Source: DATJPD01 sp036394195 (GTDB taxonomy: Bacteria > Pseudomonadota > Alphaproteobacteria > CACIAM-22H2). Taken from it: 53,946 nucleotides of DNA. Shown in pieces: positions 1 to 6,932 of this stretch. Every line of letters starts with the position of its first letter. Within the stretch, counting starts at the first letter, position 1. The stretch lies in assembly GCA_036394195.1 (NCBI GenBank), contig DASWFO010000179.1, positions 1-53,946 on the forward strand, read 5' to 3'. The translations under genes were made by a program, and so were the position numbers. The notes below the pieces were generated by a model, which did not search any database, had not been told where the DNA came from, and saw only the letters and a program-made list of their open reading frames with translations.

Positions 1-461
1 ATTTCGTGCAGCTCGAGTGCGCGCGGCATCGAGAACGGCACCTCGCCGTTTCTGCTATAGGCATGGCCGTCCGCCCGGATGGCCGACGGCGCAACCGGCG
101 CCTCGCCGTTCGGCTGCAGGTCGGGGTGCGACTGGCGGCCCACATGCCACAGCTGCAGGAAGATTCGCCCGCCTTTTGCGTGCACGGTTTCGGTCACGCG
201 CCGCCATCCGCCGATCTGACGATCGGCATAGATGCCGGGCGCTCCAGCATAGCCGTAGCCGCGGATCGAGACCGGCGTCGCTTCGGAGATGATCAGACCG
301 CCCGCGGACGCGCGCTGGCGGTAGTACTCGACCATCAGGTCTCCAGGGACATCGCCCCGCTCGGAGCGCATGCGCGTCAGCGGCGCCATCACGACGCGGT
401 GGGAGAGCTGATACGGGCCGACCCACACCGGCTGAAAGAGTTTGCTGGCGGTGTTGCTCAT
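1..461 (-). CDS. Old Yellow Enzyme family NADH:flavin oxidoreductase, N-terminal part (cut by window edge)
   Basis: The reverse strand reads without a stop from an ATG at 461 to the window edge, giving about 153 residues. The start MSNTASKLFQPVWVGPYQLS, then VVMAPLTRMRS, GGLIISEATPVS and GRIFLQLWHVGRQSHP are the FMN-binding first half of the OYE (NemA/XenB type) barrel. Family members reduce activated alkenes, quinones or nitro compounds with NAD(P)H in the cytoplasm. The substrate cannot be told from this part; the catalytic Tyr and His/Asn region lies outside the window. The gene lies downstream of the peroxiredoxin gene on the same strand with a 90-bp gap, so co-transcription is likely but not shown. 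Confidence 0.9.
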   Translation of the reverse strand, partial: MSNTASKLFQPVWVGPYQLSHRVVMAPLTRMRSERGDVPGDLMVEYYRQRASAGGLIISEATPVSIRGYGYAGAPGIYADRQIGGWRRVTETVHAKGGRIFLQLWHVGRQSHPDLQPNGEAPVAPSAIRADGHAYSRNGEVPFSMPRALELHE

Positions 462-509
462 AGCGAAAGCCGTTGGTTGGGTGTTCGAGGATGGTAGCGA
501 TCGGTGGCG

Positions 510-540
510 GCGACGCCGTGTCGAAGACGATCGGCGTCGC
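510..540 (-). terminator. Hairpin between peroxiredoxin and OYE genes
   Basis: A perfect 9-bp inverted repeat (GCGACGCCG and its complement) with a 13-nt loop lies in the 90-bp gap between the two reverse-strand genes. There is no T-run on either side. It could be a partial terminator, an mRNA-stability hairpin or a small palindrome. Confidence 0.35.
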
Positions 541-551
541 AGCGCCCCGCC

Positions 552-1229
552 TCAGGCAACGCGCTGCTTCGCGAGCCGGTCGAGGACCGGCAGCAGCTCG
601 GACGGGTCGGGCCGCTTGGTGTAGTCGGGATTGACCTCGGCGTAGGCGATCACGCCGTCGGTCCCGATCACGTAGCGCGCCGGCATCGGCAGCGTCCATG
701 ACGGGTCGGCGTTGAACGTCGGTAGGTCGTTCTTCAGGCTCTTGTAGAGATCGACCAGATAGTGGGGCAGCTGGAAGCGCAGCCCGAACGCAGCGCCGAC
801 CTTGCCGCCCTCATCGCTGAGGATCGGGAACGCGAGTTTGTTCTGGCGCGCCGACTTGCGGCTGTTGGGTGCCGTTTGCGGCGAGATCGCGACCACCTTG
901 GCGCCGCGCGCGGTGATCTCGGGCACCGCTTCCTGGATCGCCTGCAGCTCCATGTTGCAGTAGGGACACCAGACGCCGCGATAGAACGTCGCGACCAGCG
1001 GGCCCTGCGCCAGCAGGGCGGCCGAGCTGACTTGGTTTCCGTCCTGGTCGCTCAGGGTGAAGGTTGGTGCGACATCGCCGGCCTTCTTGGCGCGCTCGGC
1101 CTGCCCGGAGACGATCAGCTCTGCGGTCGCGCGGTGCATGGTCGTGACCACCTGCGCCGAGACGTTGTAGGGCGGCTTGCCGGCTTCGAAATCGGCTTTG
1201 AAAGCGTCGAGGCGGTCTTGCAGGCTCAT
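552..1229 (-). CDS. Peroxiredoxin-like (AhpC/TSA) protein
   Basis: The product has 225 residues, starting at an ATG preceded by AAGGAGA. A thioredoxin-like fold is indicated by the FYRGVWCPYCNMEL motif with Cys88 and Cys91, preceded by the typical APTFTLSDQDG segment. The C-terminal part (PARYVIGTDGVIAYAEVNPDYT) matches the AhpC/TSA redoxin family. The likely role is cytoplasmic thiol-dependent reduction of peroxides. The CxxC spacing is that of the peroxiredoxin-like subgroup rather than typical 2-Cys AhpC. The gene is divergent from the LysR gene and upstream of the OYE gene, so the set looks like a redox-stress module under that regulator. The exact peroxide substrate is unknown. Confidence 0.9.
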   Translation of the reverse strand: MSLQDRLDAFKADFEAGKPPYNVSAQVVTTMHRATAELIVSGQAERAKKAGDVAPTFTLSDQDGNQVSSAALLAQGPLVATFYRGVWCPYCNMELQAIQEAVPEITARGAKVVAISPQTAPNSRKSARQNKLAFPILSDEGGKVGAAFGLRFQLPHYLVDLYKSLKNDLPTFNADPSWTLPMPARYVIGTDGVIAYAEVNPDYTKRPDPSELLPVLDRLAKQRVA

Positions 1230-1315
1230 CGGATCTCTCCTTGTTTCGGGCCGGGCACTCATCGGCCGGCATAAGGAGAAATGACCTATTCACCGGATAT
1301 CCAGTAGACGCTGTC

Positions 1316-1336
1316 TATGTAGATCACTTATACATA
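1316..1336. promoter_or_regulatory. Candidate LysR operator in divergent promoter
   Basis: TATGTA-N9-TACATA, a perfect 6+6 inverted repeat, lies 7 bp before the LysR start and 86 bp before the peroxiredoxin start. It is AT-rich in a GC-rich background and contains T-N11-A spacing, as LysR sites usually do. Autoregulation plus control of the divergent redox genes is inferred. Confidence 0.5.
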
Positions 1337-1342
1337 CAGCGA

Positions 1343-2275
1343 ATGAGTGATCGGCTCCAGGAACTGTCCGTATTCGTCCGGGCGGCCGAAACCGGCAGTT
1401 TTTCCAAGGCCGCCCGCGAGTTCGGGCTGTCTCAGCCCTCGGTGTCGCGCATAGTCGCGAGCCTAGAGACACGCGTCGGCGTCAAGCTCCTGCTGCGGAC
1501 CACCCGCCAGGTCACTCCCACCGATGCCGGTGCCGTCTTTCTCGATCGCGCGCGACGGATACTCGGCGAGTTGGACGAAGCGACCCACGCGGCGCGCGGT
1601 GTCGACAGCCTTCATGGCGTGCTGCGGGTCGTCATGTCCGGGGCATTCGGCACGCGCGAGGTCATCCCGCGTCTACCGACGTTCCTGGCGCGGCATCCGC
1701 AGCTGAAGGTCGAGTTCCTGATTTCCGATCGAACCGACGACCTGGTGGCGGAAGGGGCTGACATGGCGCTGCGCCTGGGCCGTCTCGTCGATTCCGGTTT
1801 CGGCGCCCGCCTGCTGGGGTCGGCGCCGCGGCTGGTGATTGCGGCGCCGGCGTATCTGGCGCAGCGCGGCGTTCCGCAGACGCTCGCCGATCTTTCGCAG
1901 CACGACTGCATCGTCGGGCCGGGGCTGTCGGCGCGGTCTGGCTGGAGCTTCCGGCGGGCGGGTGCCGTAACCTCGGTTGTCGTCGAAGGCCGGGTTCAGG
2001 TCGCGTCCGCCGAAGGTGTGACCGCCTCGGTGAAGGCCGCTCTCGGCATTGCCGTCGTGTCGCGATGGATGTGCCGGGCCGAGATCGAACGCGGCGAGGT
2101 CCGTCAGATCCTGGCGGACTACGAGCTGGACTCGGTCGATGTGCACGCGCTGTATCCCGCCGGCCCGCGGCCGTCGCTCAAGGTTCGCGCTTTCTCGGAT
2201 TATCTGGCGACCAATCTGGGCGCGAAGGTCGATGATCCGCCGCACCGGGCGACCGACGCATCTCCGCGTCGGTGA
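1343..2275 (+). CDS. LysR-family transcriptional regulator
   Basis: The product has 310 residues when started at the ATG giving MSDRLQELSVFVRAAETGSF. Residues 1-62 form the LysR winged helix-turn-helix (FSKAAREFGLSQPSVSRIVA, then LETRVGVKLLLRTTR). The rest is the LysR substrate-binding domain with the characteristic EFLISDRTDDLVAEGADMAL segment. The upstream in-frame codons (from 1241) overlap the divergent gene's leader and the palindrome, so the internal start is preferred. It probably controls the divergent peroxiredoxin/OYE genes in response to a small effector. It resembles the CrgA-like aliphatic/aromatic effector group, but the effector is not predictable. Confidence 0.92.
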   Translation: MSDRLQELSVFVRAAETGSFSKAAREFGLSQPSVSRIVASLETRVGVKLLLRTTRQVTPTDAGAVFLDRARRILGELDEATHAARGVDSLHGVLRVVMSGAFGTREVIPRLPTFLARHPQLKVEFLISDRTDDLVAEGADMALRLGRLVDSGFGARLLGSAPRLVIAAPAYLAQRGVPQTLADLSQHDCIVGPGLSARSGWSFRRAGAVTSVVVEGRVQVASAEGVTASVKAALGIAVVSRWMCRAEIERGEVRQILADYELDSVDVHALYPAGPRPSLKVRAFSDYLATNLGAKVDDPPHRATDASPRR

Positions 2276-2313
2276 GACGCAGCGACATCGTCAGGCCCCT
2301 TCGCAGTCGGCCG

Positions 2314-2517
2314 TCAGTGCGGGTGCTGCTCGACGAGCTCGCGCAGCTGCGCGACCGGCCGCTGGACAAGCACACCGTCGAGGTCGTGCTTGTGCGCCTC
2401 ATGCAGATGGTGGAGCGCCAGCTCGTGATAGAACTGGAACGTCGCGAAGTCCTCGGCGGCGTCCGACAGGGAGACGTAGTGATCGGCCAGGATCACGTGT
2501 TGTCTAAGGGTACTCAT
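2314..2517 (-). CDS. Small hypothetical protein (67 aa)
   Basis: A short reverse-strand frame starting MSTLRQHVILADHYVSLSDA. It is acidic and His-rich, probably helical (ATFQFYHELALHHLHEAHKH), with no signal peptide or membrane segment. Two more in-frame ATGs lie just upstream; the inner one is chosen because the product then begins directly with the regular helical part, but no strong ribosome site is visible. The family is not recognised. It faces the LysR gene tail to tail. Confidence 0.45.
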   Translation of the reverse strand: MSTLRQHVILADHYVSLSDAAEDFATFQFYHELALHHLHEAHKHDLDGVLVQRPVAQLRELVEQHPH

Positions 2518-2695
2518 GGCACATCTCGTAGGGTTGCTCATGCAACTCACAGATCGTCATCGAGGTCCTCCCTGAGGAGACATCGTAAAGCCCGCTTATA
2601 TGCTCGTTCGTCTCGAGCGGCGTCCCGCCCATCTCCTTTGCCTTGACCGCCAACGCGGAGTGCGCGGCCGATCCGGTCTGCGAAGCGGGACGCAT
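2504..2695 (-). CDS. Doubtful small ORF (63 aa) overlapping the next gene's start
   Basis: This reverse-strand frame ends 14 nt inside the start of the 67-residue gene at 2517, as coupled genes do, and about three quarters of its codons end in G or C. The product (ending LHEQPYEMCHEYP) resembles no family I know, and no ribosome site is seen. The rest of the gap from 2518 to 2866 holds only the AT-rich 72-bp element described separately. Confidence 0.25.
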   Translation of the reverse strand: MRPASQTGSAAHSALAVKAKEMGGTPLETNEHISGLYDVSSGRTSMTICELHEQPYEMCHEYP

Positions 2696-2754
2696 TGGCG
2701 CGTTCGGGCTCTCGGCGCGAGCCTTTCGGCTCTATAATCCACAAAGATACGATT

Positions 2755-2826
2755 GAGCATATTTTCAAGCCATACAAGCATCGATAATATCAACTATCTG
2801 GCGTAGATGACACTCTCCGGTTGGCC
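2755..2826 (+). promoter_or_regulatory. Shared 72-bp upstream element, copy A
   Basis: This copy precedes the small exported-protein gene at 2867. It starts GAGCATATT, contains CATCGA, ATCAA and TAGATGAC, and ends CGGTTGGCC. Two other copies (4969-5040 and 6824-6895) align with it over all 72 positions without a gap: 49 of 72 identical to the 6824 copy and 40 of 72 to the 4969 copy, counted by eye. The element lies 41 bp before the start codon, a position fitting an activator site plus core promoter. The neighbouring RclR-like regulator is the obvious candidate binder. Confidence 0.6.
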
Positions 2827-2866
2827 ACCCCCGCGGCGCCGACCTCACAAGAAGGAGTGCACGCCC

Positions 2867-3205
2867 ATGTTGAAACCAAGTCTTGCAACGCTAGCCATGA
2901 TCGCCGTCTTGGCCGCCAGCGCGACCGGCGCGCTCGCGCAACAGAACCCCTACACCAAGGCGCCGCCGCCGTCGCCGATGTCGAGCGTGCACCAGCAGGC
3001 GCTGCTGAACCATGACCCCGATGCCTGCTCCAACGCCGTGGAAAAGACCTTGGACAATGTCGAGCTCCGCATTCAGGGCAAAGACCGCATGGACACCCAG
3101 ACGACCAAGAAGGCGCTGCTGCAGGCGGCCCAGAACGCGGCGGCCGCCGGCGACGATGAGGGCTGCTGGCACTGGTTCGACAAGGTCCAGAATTTCGCCA
3201 AGTAA
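2867..3205 (+). CDS. Small exported protein with C-terminal GD(D/E)xxCWH motif
   Basis: The product has 112 residues, with AAGGAG 12 bp before the ATG. A Sec signal peptide covers about residues 1-24 (LAMIAVLAASATGALAQ). The mature part is small and carries one Cys near the middle (DPDACSNAVEK) and one near the end (GDDEGCWHWFDK), which could pair in the periplasm. The C-terminal AAQNAAAAGDDEGCWHW resembles the end of the gene at 8168. The function is unknown; its promoter element links it to the RclR-like regulator. E. coli rcl also has a small periplasmic member (RclB), but sequence similarity to RclB is not apparent. Confidence 0.8.
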   Translation: MLKPSLATLAMIAVLAASATGALAQQNPYTKAPPPSPMSSVHQQALLNHDPDACSNAVEKTLDNVELRIQGKDRMDTQTTKKALLQAAQNAAAAGDDEGCWHWFDKVQNFAK

Positions 3206-3210
3206 CCCGA

Positions 3211-3240
3211 AGCCGCGCGGGCGACCACGCCCGCGCGGCT
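3211..3240 (+). terminator. Perfect 11-bp hairpin after the exported-protein gene
   Basis: AGCCGCGCGGG pairs perfectly with its complement across an 8-nt loop, starting 6 bp after the stop codon. No T-run follows, so it may attenuate or protect the transcript rather than end it fully before the DUF1127 gene. Confidence 0.5.
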
Positions 3241-3260
3241 GTGTCTCAGACGAGTCCCCC

Positions 3261-3500
3261 ATGACCACACGCTCTTTCGATGTTTCAACTCAATCCCTCC
3301 ACCGCACTGGCGGCGTCGAGCGGATTTTGACCGCCGCCCGGCAGCTTCTGCAGCGTTCGGCGCGTGCGTTCGCGCGTCACCGCGAAAGGGCGCTCGACCG
3401 GGCCGCGCTGGCGGCGCTCGACCGGCGCCTGCTAGCGGATCTCGGGCTCAAGCGATCGCTGATTGATCCCGCGCGGCTGCGCCGACGGCCCTGCACCTGA
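3261..3500 (+). CDS. DUF1127 family small protein
   Basis: The product has 79 residues. The C-terminal half (LDRAALAALDRRLLADLGLK) is the DUF1127 signature, an Arg-rich helical domain common as tiny proteins in alphaproteobacteria. Some relatives are tied to phosphate, carbon or RNA regulation. The N-terminal 30 residues are unlike the typical short form. The start ATG follows GACGAGTCCCCC, so the ribosome site is weak. The tail of this gene is repeated about 480 bp downstream. The gene sits between two exported-protein genes and may be transcribed with them. Confidence 0.75.
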   Translation: MTTRSFDVSTQSLHRTGGVERILTAARQLLQRSARAFARHRERALDRAALAALDRRLLADLGLKRSLIDPARLRRRPCT

Positions 3501-3504
3501 TCGA
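3466..3504 (+). repeat. Short direct repeat, copy 1 (inside DUF1127 gene tail)
   Basis: A 39-bp stretch covering the end of the DUF1127 gene and its stop. It matches 3943-3981 at 27 of the first 29 positions and about 32 of 39 overall. Confidence 0.6.
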
Positions 3505-3544
3505 GCCAGCGCGTCACGCCATCTGTGCCTGAAGGAGAACCTCG

Positions 3545-3925
3545 ATGTCCGACCTACATGACCCTCGGATCCTGATCGATCCACGGATTGCTTCGCGTCG
3601 GGAGAAGGCAAAGCTCGCGATCCGCGCGCTGATCGTTGCGGTGACGTTGCTGGCGGGCAGCACTGCCGCGCGGGCGGCGGATAGCTCGCCGCTGGATGTC
3701 ACGGTCGTGCGCGGTGGGGCCGTCGTCGCGACGCCCATTGGAGACCAGCTTACGACGGTACCGGGGCCGCGGCCGCCGTTCGGCTTCAATATCCTGCTAG
3801 GCGAGGTCACGCACCGGACCGATCAGACGGATCCGTTCGATCCGGCCGATCAGCAGCGGAACCAGTCGCACGGGCTGACGACCGAACCGTGGGAGGACAT
3901 CCCGCTCCGTCGGTTGTTCGAGTAG
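3545..3925 (+). CDS. Exported protein of unknown function (126 aa)
   Basis: An AAGGAGA ribosome site lies 6 bp before the ATG. After a long charged N-terminus (MSDLHDPRILIDPRIASRRE), residues about 26-45 (IRALIVAVTLLAGSTAARAA) form a signal peptide or anchor. The mature part is short and polar, with VTVVRGGAVVATPIGDQ and a Pro/Gly-rich loop, and ends WEDIPLRRLFE. No family is recognised. It probably belongs to the same transcription unit as the two preceding small genes. Confidence 0.7.
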   Translation: MSDLHDPRILIDPRIASRREKAKLAIRALIVAVTLLAGSTAARAADSSPLDVTVVRGGAVVATPIGDQLTTVPGPRPPFGFNILLGEVTHRTDQTDPFDPADQQRNQSHGLTTEPWEDIPLRRLFE

Positions 3926-3942
3926 CGGAGCGCGACCCGCCG

Positions 3943-3981
3943 ATTCCGCGCGGCTGTGCCGACGGCCCTGGGCTTGATGCG
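3943..3981 (+). repeat. Short direct repeat, copy 2 (remnant of a DUF1127 tail)
   Basis: This copy matches the coding end of the DUF1127 gene and would read DSARLCRRPWA then stop in the same relative frame. It lies between the exported-protein gene and the AraC gene with no gene of its own, which suggests a leftover of a duplicated DUF1127 gene. Confidence 0.55.
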
Positions 3982-3983
3982 CC

Positions 3984-4943
3984 CTAGCTCGATGGAGCGG
4001 CGCGGCGCCACTGGGCCGGCGTCATACCCATGCGCTGCTTGAAGGCACGCTGGAACGCAGCCTCGGACTGGTAGCCGACCGCGTCCGCGACAGCGGCGGT
4101 GGACATCGACGACTTGCGTAATTGGTTGGCGGCCAAGGTCATCCGGATGTCGGTCAACAGCTCGCTAGCCGAACGGCCCAGGCTCTCCTGAAAATGGCGC
4201 ACGAGAGTGGCCCGCGACATGTTGCACAGGCGCGCCAGCTCCGGCAGCGACCAGGCGCGTGCCGGCTCGTTGAACATCGCCGCCAAGGCCGGCGCCAGGC
4301 GGGGATGGCCGACGAGTGCCAGCAGCCCGGCCGGCGGCTCCTTCGCTTCGCTGGCGAAGCGCAACGTCAACGCGAACAGGGCCGTCGACAGCGCATTCAG
4401 CATGGCGCGCCCGCCGAGATTCTCGCCGGCGGACTCGCTCCGCATCAGCGACACCAGGCCCGCGAGCTGCGCGCCGGTTCCGGGGCCCGCGGTGGCGGCG
4501 CTGTGGTCGGCCGCATGCACCACGAGGCGGCCCGGCATATAGTCGCGCAGAAAACGGTCGTGCGGCGGCGTGAGCACGAAGCGGCCGCACAGCATGTCCA
4601 GCCGATCGCCGGTGCCGGCGTTCTCGCTGATGGTGACGTTGAGGGCCGCGCGTTCGCGCGCCGCGATAGGCCGCGCACCGCTGCCGTCGTGCAGGCGGTG
4701 CGCATCTCCGTTTGGCAGAAGCAGGATGTCGCCCGGCAGCAGGCGCTGCGGCGGCCCGCCCCTCGGGTCGTCCAGCACGGCCGAGCCGCCGAGCACGGCG
4801 TGATACGCGATCTCGCCCGGTTCCGAGGCGGCCTGATCGATCCGCCACGGCGCGCCATAGAAGCAGCGCAGGTCGAGATGCCCGCGCACCGGCATCATGT
4901 CGAGAAGCCGGCTCAGCCAGTCCAGGGGCGGTGACGGAGACAC
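3984..4943 (-). CDS. RclR-like AraC-family regulator with Cupin_6 domain
   Basis: The product has 319 residues from a GTG start preceded by GAGGG. An upstream TTG at 4970 is in frame but has no ribosome site and would overlap copy C of the shared element. Residues about 7-200 are the AraC_binding cupin-like domain (PGDILLLPNGDAHRLHDG). About 220-310 are the paired AraC helix-turn-helices (LARLCNMSRATLVRHFQE; VADAVGYQSEAAFQRAFKQR). The layout and motifs closely follow E. coli RclR, including LDWLSRLLDMM and two cysteines: Cys27 (LDLRCFYG) and Cys119 (DMLCGRFVL), placed like RclR Cys21 and Cys89 that sense hypochlorous acid. A nearby RclC homologue strengthens this. Sensing of reactive chlorine or another electrophile is inferred. 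Confidence 0.88.
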   Translation of the reverse strand: MSPSPPLDWLSRLLDMMPVRGHLDLRCFYGAPWRIDQAASEPGEIAYHAVLGGSAVLDDPRGGPPQRLLPGDILLLPNGDAHRLHDGSGARPIAARERAALNVTISENAGTGDRLDMLCGRFVLTPPHDRFLRDYMPGRLVVHAADHSAATAGPGTGAQLAGLVSLMRSESAGENLGGRAMLNALSTALFALTLRFASEAKEPPAGLLALVGHPRLAPALAAMFNEPARAWSLPELARLCNMSRATLVRHFQESLGRSASELLTDIRMTLAANQLRKSSMSTAAVADAVGYQSEAAFQRAFKQRMGMTPAQWRRAAPSS

Positions 4944-4968
4944 TTGGCCCTCACCACATGAGACGAAC

Positions 4969-5040
4969 AAGCATTAAATCGACATCTTATGCGATCGAAG
5001 GTCTCAAGTCACGGGTGCATATGACATGCAGCGGTTTGCC
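4969..5040 (+). promoter_or_regulatory. Shared 72-bp upstream element, copy C
   Basis: This copy lies in the divergent gap between the AraC-type regulator and the small membrane-protein gene at 5063, 22 bp before the latter. It contains CGAAGGTCTCAA (11 of 12 identical to copy B), CATATGAC and CGGTTTGCC at the same spacing as the other copies. Position between regulator and target suggests autoregulation as well. Confidence 0.55.
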
Positions 5041-5062
5041 TTATTAGACCAAGGGGTGCCTC

Positions 5063-5239
5063 ATGTCCCGTATGCTGTACTCAGCACTAGCACTCACCGG
5101 CAACGGCCAGCAGCCGATGCGCTACCTGAAGCGCGATTGGACGCGTTGGAGCCGAGCAGAGCGACTTAGCGCAATCGCGACCCTCACAGCATTCGCCGCC
5201 GCGTACGGTTTCTTGCTCGTGGAGACGGTGGCCGGCTGA
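5063..5239 (+). CDS. Small single-span membrane protein (58 aa)
   Basis: The ATG follows AAGGGGTGCCTC. The product begins MSRMLYSALALTGNG, has a basic middle (MRYLKRDWTRWSRAERL) and one hydrophobic helix near the end (IATLTAFAAAYGFLLVETV). It is divergent from the RclR-like gene and directly downstream of copy C of the shared element, so it is a probable direct target. No family is recognised. A short, basic, one-span protein could be a regulator or subunit of a membrane complex. Confidence 0.6.
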   Translation: MSRMLYSALALTGNGQQPMRYLKRDWTRWSRAERLSAIATLTAFAAAYGFLLVETVAG

Positions 5240-5283
5240 CGCAGAATATTGGGACGAAATGCCGCGCCAGTCAGGAATGACGA

Positions 5284-5619
5284 ATGAGGTTCCCAGACGA
5301 CTTTAGATGGAGATTTTTTCGGCTCGCAGCATCCGTGCACGAGTTCGCGGCGATTGCGATGGTTGGCTCGCCTCAGTTCCGGCGTCGGCAATGGCGGCGC
5401 GGCACGCTCATCGCGCTCGCCGGCGTGCTTCTCCTCGATATAGCCACCTGTTCCGGCAGCCTGAGCATTGAGCAGCCCGGGAAAGCCAGCCTCTGTCCGA
5501 TGCAGCTCGGCGTCTCTCGTCCGCACGGGAGCCGGCATTGTTTTGAAGTTGCTACGCTGCCAGGTCATGTGTACGCCGACGTGGTCGTGCCGCGTTCCCC
5601 CGTCAGGAGCTCCAAATGA
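5284..5619 (+). CDS. Doubtful ORF (111 aa) coupled to the patatin gene
   Basis: This frame has one hydrophobic stretch (TLIALAGVLLLDIATCSGS) and ends in a 4-nt ATGA overlap with the patatin start, which favours translation. Against it are rare AGA codons, poor third-position bias, no clear ribosome site and no recognised family. If it is not real, 5240-5615 holds no gene; I see no other signal there except the patatin ribosome site. Confidence 0.35.
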   Translation: MRFPDDFRWRFFRLAASVHEFAAIAMVGSPQFRRRQWRRGTLIALAGVLLLDIATCSGSLSIEQPGKASLCPMQLGVSRPHGSRHCFEVATLPGHVYADVVVPRSPVRSSK

Positions 5620-6776
5620 CAACGCCATCGCAAGACACCCTCCACCCGATCAAACAATCGGTCGCCGGGGCGGCCCAGACCGTCCTCGTTTTCCAGGGCG
5701 GCGGGGCGCTCGGTGCGTACCAGGCCGGTGTGTATGAGGCGTTACACGAAGCGGGAATCGAGCCCGATTGGGTGATTGGCACGTCGATCGGCGCCATTAA
5801 CGCAAGCCTGATTGCGGGAAACAAAGCCGAAAACCGTGTGTCACGCCTCAAGGAATTCTGGGACCGAGTGGCGGACAAAGCCCCATGGCACGGCTGGTCG
5901 GCCTGGGCGCAGGCGGCCCACTCGTTGTCCTACTGGAAAGCACTGAGCCAGGGGATTCCTGGTTTCTTCGAGCCGAATCTTCTGGCGTTTCTAGGCCCAC
6001 ACATCCACCTTGGCGCTGACCGCGCGGGCTATTACTCGACCGCTCCGCTCAAGCGGACGCTGCTCGAGCTGGTCGACTTCCCGCTCATAAACCGGTGCAT
6101 ACCTCGGCTCACCGTCGGTGCCGCGCATGTGCGCACCGGCCGTATGCAATACTTCGACGCGCGCGAGGGCGAAATCGGCGTCAAGCACATCATGGCATCC
6201 GGCGCGTTGCCGCCCGCCTTTCCTGCCGTCCGCATCGACGGCGAACTCTACTGGGACGGCGGAATCCTCTCGAACACGCCGACCGAAGTCGTTTTCGACG
6301 AGATCCCCCGCCGTAATTCGTTGATCTTTGCCGTTCACATGTGGAATCCCGTCGGGCCCGAGCCCGAGACAATCTGGGACGTCCTGCACCGCCAGAAAGA
6401 GATCCAATACTCCAGCCGGGTCATGAAGGACATTGCGCGGCAGACGCAGATCCATCAGCTCCGTCACGTCATCAGGCAGCTTGTGGAGTACATCCCTCCG
6501 GAGCTCCGCGACAGCCAGGCCGTTCGCCAGCTGGCTGAATACGGTTGTTTCACTCGCATGCACGTCGTCCGCCTACTGGCTCCGCGCCTCGACAATGAGG
6601 GCCACACGAAGGACGTTGATTTCACGCCCGCCGGTATTCGCAAGCGGTGGGAGGCGGGTTACGCCGACACTCGCAAGGCCATCGAGGCGGCTCCCTGGCG
6701 CACCGAGGCCGGCCCGCTCGAGGGCATAATCCTTCACGAAGTGGAAAATTTCGCTCGTTCCTCGGTCGCGGCGTAG
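5616..6776 (+). CDS. Patatin-like phospholipase
   Basis: The product has 386 residues, with AGGAG before the ATG. The patatin hallmarks are all present: oxyanion loop QGGGALGAYQAG (about 27-38), nucleophile elbow GTSIG with Ser57, and the DGG motif with catalytic Asp214 (YWDGGILSN). There is no signal peptide, so it acts in the cytoplasm or at the inner face of the membrane as an acyl hydrolase. The C-terminal about 120 residues form the extension common to bacterial DUF3734-type patatins. The neighbouring stress genes suggest a role in membrane lipid repair or turnover, which is inference only. Confidence 0.92.
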   Translation: MTTPSQDTLHPIKQSVAGAAQTVLVFQGGGALGAYQAGVYEALHEAGIEPDWVIGTSIGAINASLIAGNKAENRVSRLKEFWDRVADKAPWHGWSAWAQAAHSLSYWKALSQGIPGFFEPNLLAFLGPHIHLGADRAGYYSTAPLKRTLLELVDFPLINRCIPRLTVGAAHVRTGRMQYFDAREGEIGVKHIMASGALPPAFPAVRIDGELYWDGGILSNTPTEVVFDEIPRRNSLIFAVHMWNPVGPEPETIWDVLHRQKEIQYSSRVMKDIARQTQIHQLRHVIRQLVEYIPPELRDSQAVRQLAEYGCFTRMHVVRLLAPRLDNEGHTKDVDFTPAGIRKRWEAGYADTRKAIEAAPWRTEAGPLEGIILHEVENFARSSVAA

Positions 6777-6823
6777 ACCCTTCCGCTTAGAGTGAACGGT
6801 TTCCAGCCCGGTTTGATACTGGC

Positions 6824-6895
6824 GAGCATATTATCGAGACAATATAACATCGAAAGTCTCAATCCCACGGCATAGATTACTCTCATCGGTAGGCC
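6824..6895 (+). promoter_or_regulatory. Shared 72-bp upstream element, copy B
   Basis: This is the best-preserved copy: GAGCATATT, ATCGA, CATCGAAAGTCTCAA, CATAGATTAC and CGGTAGGCC. It ends 37 bp before the start of the AhpD-like gene. ATCGA occurs twice with starts 16 bp apart, compatible with the direct-repeat half-sites that AraC proteins bind. Confidence 0.6.
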
Positions 6896-6932
6896 AGCCT
6901 TTCCGGCCGGCCTCGAACCAAGGAGTGTAATC

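Noticed and set aside
6..497. Forward open frame at the left edge
   Set aside because: Opposes the clearly recognisable Old Yellow Enzyme N-terminus on the reverse strand.
5122..5628. Reverse-strand frame opposite the small gene at 5063 and the 5284 frame
   Set aside because: No domain, no ribosome site, and it opposes the better-supported small membrane-protein gene.
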